Positions 32,318 through 41,416 of a stretch of DNA of 64,000 bases are shown here, piece after piece (position 1 is the first letter of the stretch; every line of letters begins with the position of its first letter). The notes below the pieces were generated by a model. The model made no database searches. It saw nothing but the letters and a program-made list of their open reading frames with translations, and was not told where the DNA came from. The DNA lies in assembly GCA_947088135.1 (NCBI GenBank), contig CAMUFJ010000005.1:11954-75953 (forward strand). Direction: 5' to 3'. This DNA comes from an uncultured Clostridia bacterium (GTDB lineage Bacteria > Bacillota > Clostridia > Christensenellales > Borkfalkiaceae). A program made the position numbers and the translations under genes.

Positions 32318-34483
32318 ATGAAACGGGCAATGAAAATCCTACTCATATTAATCGCAATCGTTCTGATCCTTTTGCTCGCCTTTCTCTTTTACTACCTCGG
32401 CGTAACCAAAGGAGAAAGCCTCGACAAGAGCAAGCTCGAATTAAACACCTCATGCGTCTTCATCTACGACGGGACAGGAGAAGCCGTGGAAACAGCAGGC
32501 AAAAAACCTGCTGTAACCGCCATTCCGAAAACGCTCGCGAACGCCTTTGTCGCCGTCGAAGATAAAAACTTTTACCGCCATAACGGATTCGACTATAAGC
32601 GGATCGTAAAAGCGGCTCTCAAAAATATCGCCTCATTTTCTTTCCGCGAAGGCGCGTCTACGATCTCGCAACAGCTTATTAAAAACACCCATTTGTCAAG
32701 CGAAAAAACCATTAAACGCAAGCTGAAAGAGTATAAATTAACGCGTGCTTTGGAAAAGAATTATTCCAAACAGCAAATACTCGAACTCTATCTTAATTCT
32801 ATTTACTTTGGACACAGCGCTTTCGGGATTGGGAACGCCGCGCAATTTTACTTCGGAAAACAGGTCGAAGAACTCGACAGCGCCGAATGCGCCATGCTCG
32901 CCGCGCTCGTAAAATCCCCCAACCGTTATTCCCCTTTCCGTAATGCGGAAAAATGTCTTACGCGAAGAAATCTCGTTTTACGGCTCATGCGGGAACAGAA
33001 CTTTCTGACGGAAGAGGAATACGCACAAGCGGTTGAAAAGCCCCTGCCCGCCTCCTCCTCTTCCGCGGACGCAAACGCCTATATTGCCCGCGTGTACGAA
33101 GAGCTTATCCAACTTTTCCCAGACGCAAAAGCAGACAGCAAACTGCACGTTTACACCTTTTACGACCGTTCGCTACAAGCGGAGCTGGAAGCAATCGACT
33201 GCGGTTCGGACGTTTGCATGCTCGTTCGCGACGTAAAAACGCACGGCATAAAATCTTTCCGTTCCACGGTAGGAGCTCCCAAACGGCTTCCCGCCTCCAC
33301 AATTAAACCGCTTCTCGTCTACGCGCCCGCCATGGAGGAAGGGCTTATTTGCCCCCTCACCCCCGTGTTGGACGAGCGGACGGATTTCGGCGGATATTGC
33401 CCGGACGATTCGAACGGAGCTTCCGGAACATATATGAGCGTACGGCGCGCGCTTGCCAAGAGCGTGAATATTCCCGCCGTTAAAATTTTAAACGAGCTCG
33501 GCGTGGATCACGCTTGCACATATATGGAGAAAATGGGACTGAAAATCGATAGAGAAGATTTTTCGCTCGCGCTTGCACTCGGCGGTATGCGAGAAGGCTT
33601 TTCCCTGCCCGCCCTTGCCGACGGCTACGCAACGCTTGCCGGCGGAGGCGAATATTCCCCCTCGCAAACGATTTCTTATGTAACGAACGAGAAAGGAAAA
33701 GTCTTGTACCGCTTTACCCCTAACCCCAAGCGGGTATTTTCCGAAGAAGTAAGCTATCTGACAAGCGATATGCTGAAAACCGCCGTAAAGGAAGGCACTG
33801 CAAAAACGCTTTCCTCCCTGCCCTATCCCGTTTCCGCCAAGACGGGCACAAATGAAGTTAACGGGAAAAATTTAGACGCTTACTCCATTTCCTATACCGG
33901 AAACGACGTCGTCGCCGTATGGCTGGGCAACCGCGATAATTCGCCCGTAAACGCTACGGGCGGGGGGCTGCCCACCAACTATGCGCTCCGCATTTACCGC
34001 GCGTTGTACAAAAACAGAACGCCCGAGGAGCTTGAACGCCCCGAAGGGATTTTAGAAGCGGAATACGATTTAGAGGAATACGAGCGCAACCACCGTATTC
34101 TGCTTGCCGACGGGCTCGCCCCCGTCTATACGAAAGGCTTCGAGCTGTTTGCAAAGCAGGCAATGCCGACGGAGATAAGCAATCGGTTCACCCATCCCAC
34201 AATCGAAAAACCAACGCTTTCCGTAAAAAACGGCGCTGTATATATAGAACTATGTCAGACAAAGTACTATGATTATATTATAAAAAGAGAAAATCGCGGC
34301 GAAACAACCACGATTTATCAGGGGAAATATCAAAAAACTGTTTGCGACAACTCCGTACGAAGCGGCGAAAGTTATCGCTATACCGTAATACCCGTATTCA
34401 ACGGGTGCGAAGGCGAAAGCGTCGTTTTACCCTCCGTTACCGTCAAAAAACAGGAAGAGCTTCCAAACGATTGGTGGCAATAA
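32318..34483 (+). CDS. Class A penicillin-binding protein (bifunctional transglycosylase/transpeptidase)
   Basis: Makes and crosslinks glycan strands outside the membrane. One N-terminal helix (about 5-27) precedes a GT51 domain with EDKNFYRHNGFD (catalytic Glu), GASTISQQLIKN and RKLKEYKLTRALEK; then the transpeptidase domain with Ser-x-x-Lys in ASTIKPLLVY, SVN in AKSVNIPAV, and KTG in AKTGTNEVNG. The last 100 or so residues look like a fibronectin-III-type beta domain (YRYTVIPVFNG). 721 residues is normal for PBP1. No Shine-Dalgarno sequence precedes the ATG, so translation may be inefficient or the start may differ slightly. The stop directly abuts the convergent thiI stop. Confidence 0.93.
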   Translation: MKRAMKILLILIAIVLILLLAFLFYYLGVTKGESLDKSKLELNTSCVFIYDGTGEAVETAGKKPAVTAIPKTLANAFVAVEDKNFYRHNGFDYKRIVKAALKNIASFSFREGASTISQQLIKNTHLSSEKTIKRKLKEYKLTRALEKNYSKQQILELYLNSIYFGHSAFGIGNAAQFYFGKQVEELDSAECAMLAALVKSPNRYSPFRNAEKCLTRRNLVLRLMREQNFLTEEEYAQAVEKPLPASSSSADANAYIARVYEELIQLFPDAKADSKLHVYTFYDRSLQAELEAIDCGSDVCMLVRDVKTHGIKSFRSTVGAPKRLPASTIKPLLVYAPAMEEGLICPLTPVLDERTDFGGYCPDDSNGASGTYMSVRRALAKSVNIPAVKILNELGVDHACTYMEKMGLKIDREDFSLALALGGMREGFSLPALADGYATLAGGGEYSPSQTISYVTNEKGKVLYRFTPNPKRVFSEEVSYLTSDMLKTAVKEGTAKTLSSLPYPVSAKTGTNEVNGKNLDAYSISYTGNDVVAVWLGNRDNSPVNATGGGLPTNYALRIYRALYKNRTPEELERPEGILEAEYDLEEYERNHRILLADGLAPVYTKGFELFAKQAMPTEISNRFTHPTIEKPTLSVKNGAVYIELCQTKYYDYIIKRENRGETTTIYQGKYQKTVCDNSVRSGESYRYTVIPVFNGCEGESVVLPSVTVKKQEELPNDWWQ

Positions 34484-35635
34484 TCACAGCGCGATCTGCT
34501 CCAAACCCGCAACCGCTTCCTCTACAAGCCCCTCCACGTCGAGTTTGCTCTCCTCTTCTTCGATGAAGGAAAGCTTAGGCTTGATGGCGGGGAAGTCGGG
34601 TAAAAACACGGTACAGCAATCCTCGAAGGGAAGAACAGAAGTATCGTATGTGCCTATTTTTTTGGCGCGAACGATGATTTCGTTTTTATCGAACCCGATC
34701 AAAGGGCGCAAAACGGGAAGCGTAACGACCGCGTTGGAAGAAGTGATCCCCTCGATGGTTTGGCTCGCGACCTGCCCGAGACTCTCCCCCGTAATCAAGC
34801 ACTTATCACCCTGTTTTCTGGCGACACGCTCCGCAATACGGAACATAAATCTGCGCAGGAGCGTAACGTTCAGCTCGGGCGCGCACTTAGCGTGGATTTC
34901 CTCCTGAATATGCGTAACGCTCGCCGTTGCGATTTTCATTGTACCCGCATAGCGCGAAAGCTCGCGCGCGAGCTCCACCACTTTTTCCTTTGCCTGTTCG
35001 TTCGTGTAAGGATAGCTATGAAAATGAAGGTATTCCACCGTCATGCCCCGCTTGGCGAGCATATAGCCCGCAACAGGCGAATCGATCCCGCCCGAAATGA
35101 GCAACAGTCCTTTGCCCGACGTGCCCACAGGCATACCGCCCGCGCCATCTATAAATTTTCCGAACACGAGCGCAGTCCCGTTCTCGCGAACGTCGATAAA
35201 AACGTGCGACTGGGGCTCATGCACGTCCACCTTCAAGCTCTTGAAATCAGAGAGCAGCCGCCCGCCGATTTCCGCATTGATTTGCATGGAAGTCAGCGGG
35301 TATTTTTTATCGGCGCGGTGGGTATCCACCTTAAACGTTCCGCACGTAGGAGCAACCGTTTTCACCGCCTCGTAGACGTGCTCCATATCAGAGGGAACGA
35401 CAAGCGCAGAAGAATAGGAATGCACGCCGAACACGCAGGAAATGCGCTCCATGATCTCTTCTTCCCGTTCTTCGGGATAGCCCGCAACGAGGTACCGCCC
35501 GCTTGTGCGGTGCAATTCGTGGCGAATCCCCTTCAACGCGCGCTCTAAGTTCACCGAAAATACCCGTTCGAAATATCCGCGGTTTTTTCCTTTCAAATGT
35601 ATTTCCGCATAGCGGATAATAATAACTTTTTCCAT
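34484..35635 (-). CDS. thiI: tRNA 4-thiouridine synthase ThiI (no rhodanese domain)
   Basis: ATP-dependent enzyme that adenylates U8 of tRNA for sulfur insertion. The 383-residue product has an N-terminal ferredoxin-like/THUMP region (RYAEIHLKGKNRGYFE), the PP-loop SGGIDSPVAGYMLAKRG (about residue 180) and the C-terminal adenylation domain (ITGESLGQVASQT). It lacks the rhodanese domain of the E. coli enzyme, as is usual in Bacillus and Clostridium, where a dedicated cysteine desulfurase passes sulfur directly. That desulfurase is encoded 1 bp upstream. This is the last gene of the long run beginning with argG. Confidence 0.95.
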   Translation of the reverse strand: MEKVIIIRYAEIHLKGKNRGYFERVFSVNLERALKGIRHELHRTSGRYLVAGYPEEREEEIMERISCVFGVHSYSSALVVPSDMEHVYEAVKTVAPTCGTFKVDTHRADKKYPLTSMQINAEIGGRLLSDFKSLKVDVHEPQSHVFIDVRENGTALVFGKFIDGAGGMPVGTSGKGLLLISGGIDSPVAGYMLAKRGMTVEYLHFHSYPYTNEQAKEKVVELARELSRYAGTMKIATASVTHIQEEIHAKCAPELNVTLLRRFMFRIAERVARKQGDKCLITGESLGQVASQTIEGITSSNAVVTLPVLRPLIGFDKNEIIVRAKKIGTYDTSVLPFEDCCTVFLPDFPAIKPKLSFIEEEESKLDVEGLVEEAVAGLEQIAL

Positions 35636-35636
35636 A

Positions 35637-36758
35637 TTAACCTAACTTTTTTTTGTATTCCGAAGCGACGGCGTTCATCGCTTCCGCGCAATGCAATACT
35701 TCTTCTTCCTTCGTTTCCGAACAAAAACTTACGCGCAAAACTCCGTCGAGCATTTCTTTACCGTAACCGCAGCTTTCCAAAATACGGCTATGCGGTTTTT
35801 TGGAACTGCAAGCGCTTCCCGTTCCTACGGCAACGCCCTTCTCCCACAGCATACGCTGCAACACTTCGCCCCGCATTCCGCTTGCCGACACCGTGAGAAT
35901 GTACGGCGAACCGTCGTTGGGGGAAATGCGCGCGAATAACTCTTTGTCAAGTCGATCAAACAGAAGTTCGCGGTAGGCAAGCAATCTTTTACCGTCCTCC
36001 GCGAGCGTACGGAATTTCTGTTCCGCCGCATAGCGAAAAACTGCGATACCGTAGGTGTTTTCCGTGCCGCTTCTGAGCTCCCCCTCCTGCCCTCCGCCGA
36101 ATAAAAAGGCTTGCAAGGGGAATTTCTTGCGCCTTATGAGCGCGCCCGTCCCCTTCAATCCTCCGATTTTGTGGGCGCTCAGAGAATAGAGATCGACGTT
36201 TTCGGTAAGCCGCACGGGAATTTTTCCGTACGCCTGCACCCCGTCGCTATGGAACACCGTGCGGGGATTTTTGGCTTTTACGCGGCAGGCAAGCTCGTTG
36301 ATATCGTTTACCGCGCCCGTTTCGTTGTTTACGTGTACGATGCTGACAAGGCTCGTCTTTTCATCCACGAGGGATAAGAGCGCGTCGCCGTCCACCCGCC
36401 CGTCCTTTAAAACGGGGGCAAAGCGCGGCTCTACGCCTCTGTTTTTCAGCTCTATAAAGCTCTTGAATACCGCCGAGTGCTCTCCGCCGTCCGTAACGGC
36501 GTTCCCGCGTTTGCCCGCTGTAAAAACGGCTTGGTTGTCCGCCTCCGTCCCGCAGGAGGTGAATACAAGGGAAAACTTATCGCAGGAGGCGATCTGCGCG
36601 GTCAAAAATTCCCGCGCACGCTCGATTTCGGCATGAACGCTCGCTCCTCCTCCGTAACGGGCGGAGGGATTGAAATAATCTTCCGTTATAAACTTGTTTG
36701 CCCGCGCAATCGCCGTTTCATTGGGACGGGTCGTCGCGGCACTATCGAGATAAATCAT
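35637..36758 (-). CDS. Cysteine desulfurase (NifS/IscS family)
   Basis: PLP enzyme that takes sulfur from cysteine as an enzyme-bound persulfide. The 373-residue product has YLDSAATTRPNETA at the N-terminus, the cofactor lysine in LSAHKIGGLKGTGAL (about residue 193) and the persulfide-forming cysteine in GTGSACSSKKP. Its position 1 bp before thiI suggests it is the dedicated sulfur donor for 4-thiouridine (the NifZ role in Bacillus subtilis) rather than the general Fe-S-cluster enzyme; no iscU or sufU is near. It overlaps the upstream small membrane protein gene by 4 bp. Confidence 0.94.
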   Translation of the reverse strand: MIYLDSAATTRPNETAIARANKFITEDYFNPSARYGGGASVHAEIERAREFLTAQIASCDKFSLVFTSCGTEADNQAVFTAGKRGNAVTDGGEHSAVFKSFIELKNRGVEPRFAPVLKDGRVDGDALLSLVDEKTSLVSIVHVNNETGAVNDINELACRVKAKNPRTVFHSDGVQAYGKIPVRLTENVDLYSLSAHKIGGLKGTGALIRRKKFPLQAFLFGGGQEGELRSGTENTYGIAVFRYAAEQKFRTLAEDGKRLLAYRELLFDRLDKELFARISPNDGSPYILTVSASGMRGEVLQRMLWEKGVAVGTGSACSSKKPHSRILESCGYGKEMLDGVLRVSFCSETKEEEVLHCAEAMNAVASEYKKKLG

Positions 36759-37360
36759 TGCGTAGTAAATTTACTTCTGCCCGTAGCGCGCACGAGATAT
36801 TCGAGCAGCATTGTACGGCATTCTATAATGTACATATTCTTCCCCATCGTCGTGGTGGTGAGAACATAGACGAATTGCTTCTCTTCGGCAGGTTCGGAGT
36901 TGGGCGTTAAAAATTTGGGCTTCTTCCCCGCAAGTCCCGCGAGCGCGGTATTGTAGGAATCGGCACTGCAATATCCGATTTTCAAAATTTGATCGGCTTT
37001 GAGCGTCGCGACGAATTTCCGTCTGCGCTCGTTGAGTACTTTGGTTATACGAAGCTCGTCCTCAACGAACACGTAGTCGTAACTCACGTTAAAACGGCGT
37101 CTGAAAATCCAGAGGATCACGCCCGTTGCAATCAGCATAACGACCCCAAGCACGACCGTTACGATAGCAAATACGGGAGAGGCGCCCTGCTCCTTTGCCG
37201 CCGTAATAAATCCGGGAATCGTCGGCAAAAAGATGAACGCCATAATGACGGCAAACGCAAAAAAGACGATTGCCGCGATCTGAAACGCTTTGTTGATTTT
37301 TGCCTCCCTTTTCGCACGCAGAGAAATTGCGCTCTCCTCGTACAATCCGCCTTGAATCAT
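36755..37360 (-). CDS. Membrane protein of unknown function, two helices plus C-terminal beta-rich domain
   Basis: A 201-residue protein I do not recognise with certainty. Residues 1-25 are hydrophilic, two hydrophobic helices follow (about 26-48 and 63-88), then a basic turn (FRRRF) and a roughly 110-residue domain with YDYVFVEDELRITKVLNERR. That pattern, an acidic strand then an RRRK loop, resembles small PH-like domains of uncharacterised Clostridial membrane proteins (of the DUF6106 kind); this is a guess. The ATG at 37360 overlaps the stop of the carB-dapF fusion in TGATG, so translation is coupled to it. Lying between carbamoyl-phosphate and tRNA-thiolation genes gives no clear functional hint. 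Confidence 0.7.
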   Translation of the reverse strand: MIQGGLYEESAISLRAKREAKINKAFQIAAIVFFAFAVIMAFIFLPTIPGFITAAKEQGASPVFAIVTVVLGVVMLIATGVILWIFRRRFNVSYDYVFVEDELRITKVLNERRRKFVATLKADQILKIGYCSADSYNTALAGLAGKKPKFLTPNSEPAEEKQFVYVLTTTTMGKNMYIIECRTMLLEYLVRATGRSKFTTQ

Positions 37361-40300
37361 CAAAATTCCACCTTCCCTTCAAATACTTTTACAACGTTGC
37401 CCGCAAGTTTCACCCTGCCGTCCGACTTATAGCGAACAATCAAATCTCCTCCGGTCACTTTTACGGTAATATCGATATCCCGTTTGCAGTGTCCGTTTAA
37501 AACGCTTGCAACCGCCGCGGCAGCCGCACCCGTACCGCACGCAAGCGTTTCGCCGTTCCCGCGCTCCCAAACACGCATTTTCAGCGTACTCTCGTTAACG
37601 ACTCGCACAAATTCCACATTTGTCTTTTCGGGAAAATACTTGCTGTTTTCGATTTTAGAGCCAAGCGTTTCCACGTCGATGCTCTCTACTTTGTCGCAGA
37701 AAATAACGCAGTGCGGATTGCCTAAATTGACGAGCGTAACACGGTATTCCTTCCCATCGATTTCCATAGGCTGATCGACGATAAGCTTCCCCTTCCACAC
37801 GGAGGGAATGTGCTCGCCCGAAAGAACGGCTTCGCCCAAGTCAACGCTCGCGCTCGTTACCACTCCGCCGAAGGAATACACCTTTACCTTCTTAATACCG
37901 CTCATTGTTTCGATCGTCATGGTCGTTTTGGGTACGATACCCTTTTCGTAAAGGTATTTTGCTACGCAACGGATAGCGTTACCCGCCATTTTGCTTTCCG
38001 TACCGTCTTGATTGTAAATGCGCATTTTTGCGTCGGCGATATCCGACTTGCCCATGAGGACAATTCCGTCTCCCCCGATGCCGTAATGGCGTTCCACAAA
38101 ATTGATTGCGAGCGATTCGGGACAGGTAATTTTGCCTTCCATGTCCTCAAAATAGATATAGTCGTTACCCGAAGCCTGCATTTTGGTAAAGCTGAGTTCC
38201 GTCCTCTTCGTCCGCAAATTATTGATATCCACAAGCTCGGTATTGTATTCCGTAAACTTGCTTTTCACGATATCGCAGAGCGCGTTCGCCGTGTCGAGCG
38301 AAGTAAGCACGGTAATTCCGAGTAGAATGGCGTGATGATGCAATTCGATATAGTCCGCGATCGAATCGACGTCCGTCTTGCCCGTGTAGATAATATAATC
38401 GATCTTGCCCTCGTCCATGAGCTTACAGACCTGCTTGGTCGCCTTCAACCGCTCCACTACGGTAACGTCGATGCCCAGATCGGCAATCACCCGCGCGGTT
38501 CCCGCCGTCGCATAGAGGTTGCACCCGAGGTCGGCAAATTTCTTTGCGATGGAAACGAGCTCGTATTTGTCCTGATCGTTTACGGTGAAATAGACGCCGA
38601 CGGGCTTTTCGGGCGTGGGATGGCACATTTTAAAACCTGCCGAAACAAGCCCTTTAAACAGCGCTTCCTCTATCGTTTTTCCGATACCGAGCACCTCGCC
38701 CGTAGACTTCATTTCAGGACCGAGCTGAGAGTTTACGTCGTTGAGCTTTTCAAAGCTGAACACGGGGACTTTGACCGCAACGTAGGGCGAAGCCGGATAA
38801 AGCCCCGTGCCGAAACCGAGCCGTTTGAGCTTCGCGCCCGCCATGATTTTAGTGGCAAGCTCCACCATGGGCACGCCCGTCACCTTGGAAATGTAGGGAA
38901 TGGTGCGCGACGCGCGCGGATTGACTTCGATGACGTAAAGCTGATTCTGATAGATGAGGTATTGAATGTTGATAAGCCCCTTCGTTTTGAGAGAAAGCGC
39001 AAGTTTAGTAGACATCTCCACGATGTCGCGGAGCATGGCGTCGCTCAAATGGTAAGGCGGATAGACGGCGATCGAATCGCCCGAGTGTACGCCCGCGCGC
39101 TCGATGTGTTGCATGATACCGGGAATCAGCACGTCCGTGCCGTCCGAAATAGCATCCACCTCTAATTCCGTACCCATGAGATATTTGTCGCAGAGCACGG
39201 GATTTTCGATATGCTGTGCCAAAATGACGTCCATATAGCGGGAAATGTCGTTCTCGGTAAATGCGATCGTCATATTTTGCCCGCCGATCACGTAGGACGG
39301 ACGAAGCAAAACGGGATAGCCGAGTTGCTGAGCCGCCTTGATCGCCTCGCGTTTGGTCATAACGGTAAGCCCTTTGGGACGGGCGATACCGAACTTTTCC
39401 AAGAGCTCGTCGAAGCGTTCGCGGTCCTCCGCCATATCCACGCTGTCCGCGCTCGTTCCCAAAATGCGAATACCCTTTTCGGCGAGATAACCGCAGAGCT
39501 TGATCGCCGTTTGTCCGCCGAACGTAATAACGACGCCGTACGGTTTTTCCACGTCGATGACGTTTTGCACGTCCTCAGGCGTGAGAGATTCGAAGTACAG
39601 TCTGTCCGCCGTATCGAAGTCGGTGGAAACCGTTTCGGGATTGTTATTGATGATAATTACTTCGTAGCCGAGCTCTTTGAGCGTCCATACGCAGTGGACG
39701 GAAGAATAATCGAACTCGATGCCCTGACCGATCCGTATGGGACCGGAACCAATTACGATGACCCGTTTCTTCTCGCTCGCGTCCACGAACGGCTTCGCCT
39801 CGTCGTGTGAAACGTCGTCGTAGGTGGAATAGAAATAAGGCGTACCCGCGGCAAACTCAGCAGCGCAGGTATCTACCATTTTAAAGCACGCCCGCCGATG
39901 TGCTGGAAGCTTATCCCCGCTGATTTTGAGAAGCGCCTTGTCGGTATAACCCAGCTTCTTGCCGCGCTCGTACTCTTGTTTCGTCAACTTTTTGCCCAAA
40001 ATGCTACGTTCGAAATCGACGAGGTTTTCAAGTTTCCCCAAAAACCATCTATCAATTTTCGTCGCCGCAAAAATTTCGTCTACGGTAATACCGACCTTTA
40101 ACGCGGCAAATACGGCAAACAGCCTCTCGTCGGTCATCTTTTCAATTTCGCCGTAAAGCTGCTCTTTGCTCATCTTTTCGAACTTGGGGTGGTTGAGCGT
40201 TTCCAAAGAAATTTCCGCGCCCCGCACCGCTTTCATAATCGCCTGTTCGAAGGAAGAGCCGATTGCCATGACCTCCCCCGTCGCCTTCATGCGAGAACCG

Positions 40301-41415
40301 AGCGTTCTGCCGGCATACAAGAACTTATCGAACGGCCACTTGGGAAGCTTTACGACCACGTAGTCGATCGTCGGCTCGAAACAGGCAAAAGTCTTGCCCG
40401 TGACGTCGTTTCTGATTTCATCAAGAGAATATCCGAGTGCGATTTTGGTTGCTACTTTCGCAATGGGATACCCCGTCGCCTTACTTGCAAGCGCGGACGA
40501 GCGGGAAACGCGGGGATTGACCTCGATCACGGCGTATTCGAAGCTGTCGGGGTGAAGCGCGAACTGACAGTTGCACCCACCCTCGATGCCGAGCTCGGTA
40601 ATGATATCGAGCGAAGCCGTTCTCAACATTTGGTATTCTTTATCGGACAGCGTGACCGCCGGCGCCATAACGATAGAATCGCCCGTGTGAATGCCGACGG
40701 GATCGAAGTTTTCCATAGAGCAAACGGTAATAACGTTCCCCATACCGTCGCGCAGTACCTCGAACTCGATTTCTTTCCAACCGCCGATGTACTTTTCAAT
40801 GAGAACTTGCGTAATAGGCGAAAGCATGAGCCCGTTATGGGAGATCATGCGGAGTTCCTCTTCGTCCCTTGCAACGCCGCCGCCCGCGCCGCCGAGCGTG
40901 AACGCGGGACGCACAATGACGGGATAGCCGAGCTTGTCCGCAATCTCAACGCACTCATCGACCGTATACGCGATGTCGGAGGGAACGACGGGCTGATTGA
41001 TCTTCTTCATCGTTTCCTTGAAGAGCTCTCTGTCCTCCGCGCGGTCGATCGCGTCTAACTTTGTTCCGATCAACTTTACGCCCCATTCGTCGAGGAAACC
41101 CGACTTTGCGAGCTTGCACCCCATTGTAAGCCCCGTTTGTCCGCCCAAAGAGGCAAGCAGGGAATCGGGGCGCTCTTTAATGATAATGCGTTTTAAGCTA
41201 TCCTCGGTAAGCGGTTCGAGATAAATTTCGTCAGCAAGCATTTTGTCCGTCATGATTGTGGCGGGGTTGCAGTTGCAGAGCACCACGTTCACCCCCGCGT
41301 CTTTGAGAACACGGCACGCCTGCGCGCCCGCATAGTCAAATTCCGCCGCCTGACCGATAACGATGGGACCCGAACCTATAACCAATACTTTTTTAATATC
41401 GCTTCTCTTGGGCAT
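37360..41415 (-). CDS. carB: Carbamoyl-phosphate synthase large subunit fused to a DapF-like domain
   Basis: A single uninterrupted 1351-residue frame. Residues 1 to about 1060 are a complete CarB: two ATP-grasp halves (KKVLVIGSGPIVIGQAAEFD at the N-terminus, its repeat KRVIVIGSGPIRIGQGIEFD in the middle) and the C-terminal regulatory MGS-like domain. About 1073-1351 form a full-length diaminopimelate epimerase-like domain beginning ELSFTKMQASGNDYIYFEDM and ending KVFEGKVEF. The second epimerase cysteine is present (Cys1293 in LACGTGA), but the first, normally in M-C-G-N-G, is Ala1144 (KMAGNAIRC). No Shine-Dalgarno sequence or start suggests that the domain is made separately. CarB uses ammonia from CarA, 1 bp upstream; the role of the DapF-fold part is unknown. 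Confidence 0.95.
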   Translation of the reverse strand: MPKRSDIKKVLVIGSGPIVIGQAAEFDYAGAQACRVLKDAGVNVVLCNCNPATIMTDKMLADEIYLEPLTEDSLKRIIIKERPDSLLASLGGQTGLTMGCKLAKSGFLDEWGVKLIGTKLDAIDRAEDRELFKETMKKINQPVVPSDIAYTVDECVEIADKLGYPVIVRPAFTLGGAGGGVARDEEELRMISHNGLMLSPITQVLIEKYIGGWKEIEFEVLRDGMGNVITVCSMENFDPVGIHTGDSIVMAPAVTLSDKEYQMLRTASLDIITELGIEGGCNCQFALHPDSFEYAVIEVNPRVSRSSALASKATGYPIAKVATKIALGYSLDEIRNDVTGKTFACFEPTIDYVVVKLPKWPFDKFLYAGRTLGSRMKATGEVMAIGSSFEQAIMKAVRGAEISLETLNHPKFEKMSKEQLYGEIEKMTDERLFAVFAALKVGITVDEIFAATKIDRWFLGKLENLVDFERSILGKKLTKQEYERGKKLGYTDKALLKISGDKLPAHRRACFKMVDTCAAEFAAGTPYFYSTYDDVSHDEAKPFVDASEKKRVIVIGSGPIRIGQGIEFDYSSVHCVWTLKELGYEVIIINNNPETVSTDFDTADRLYFESLTPEDVQNVIDVEKPYGVVITFGGQTAIKLCGYLAEKGIRILGTSADSVDMAEDRERFDELLEKFGIARPKGLTVMTKREAIKAAQQLGYPVLLRPSYVIGGQNMTIAFTENDISRYMDVILAQHIENPVLCDKYLMGTELEVDAISDGTDVLIPGIMQHIERAGVHSGDSIAVYPPYHLSDAMLRDIVEMSTKLALSLKTKGLINIQYLIYQNQLYVIEVNPRASRTIPYISKVTGVPMVELATKIMAGAKLKRLGFGTGLYPASPYVAVKVPVFSFEKLNDVNSQLGPEMKSTGEVLGIGKTIEEALFKGLVSAGFKMCHPTPEKPVGVYFTVNDQDKYELVSIAKKFADLGCNLYATAGTARVIADLGIDVTVVERLKATKQVCKLMDEGKIDYIIYTGKTDVDSIADYIELHHHAILLGITVLTSLDTANALCDIVKSKFTEYNTELVDINNLRTKRTELSFTKMQASGNDYIYFEDMEGKITCPESLAINFVERHYGIGGDGIVLMGKSDIADAKMRIYNQDGTESKMAGNAIRCVAKYLYEKGIVPKTTMTIETMSGIKKVKVYSFGGVVTSASVDLGEAVLSGEHIPSVWKGKLIVDQPMEIDGKEYRVTLVNLGNPHCVIFCDKVESIDVETLGSKIENSKYFPEKTNVEFVRVVNESTLKMRVWERGNGETLACGTGAAAAAVASVLNGHCKRDIDITVKVTGGDLIVRYKSDGRVKLAGNVVKVFEGKVEF

Positions 41416-41416
41416 C

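Noticed and set aside
38332..41058. Several long plus-strand frames opposite carB
   Set aside because: All are mirror frames of the carB coding strand; composition is typical of shadows and no motif is seen.
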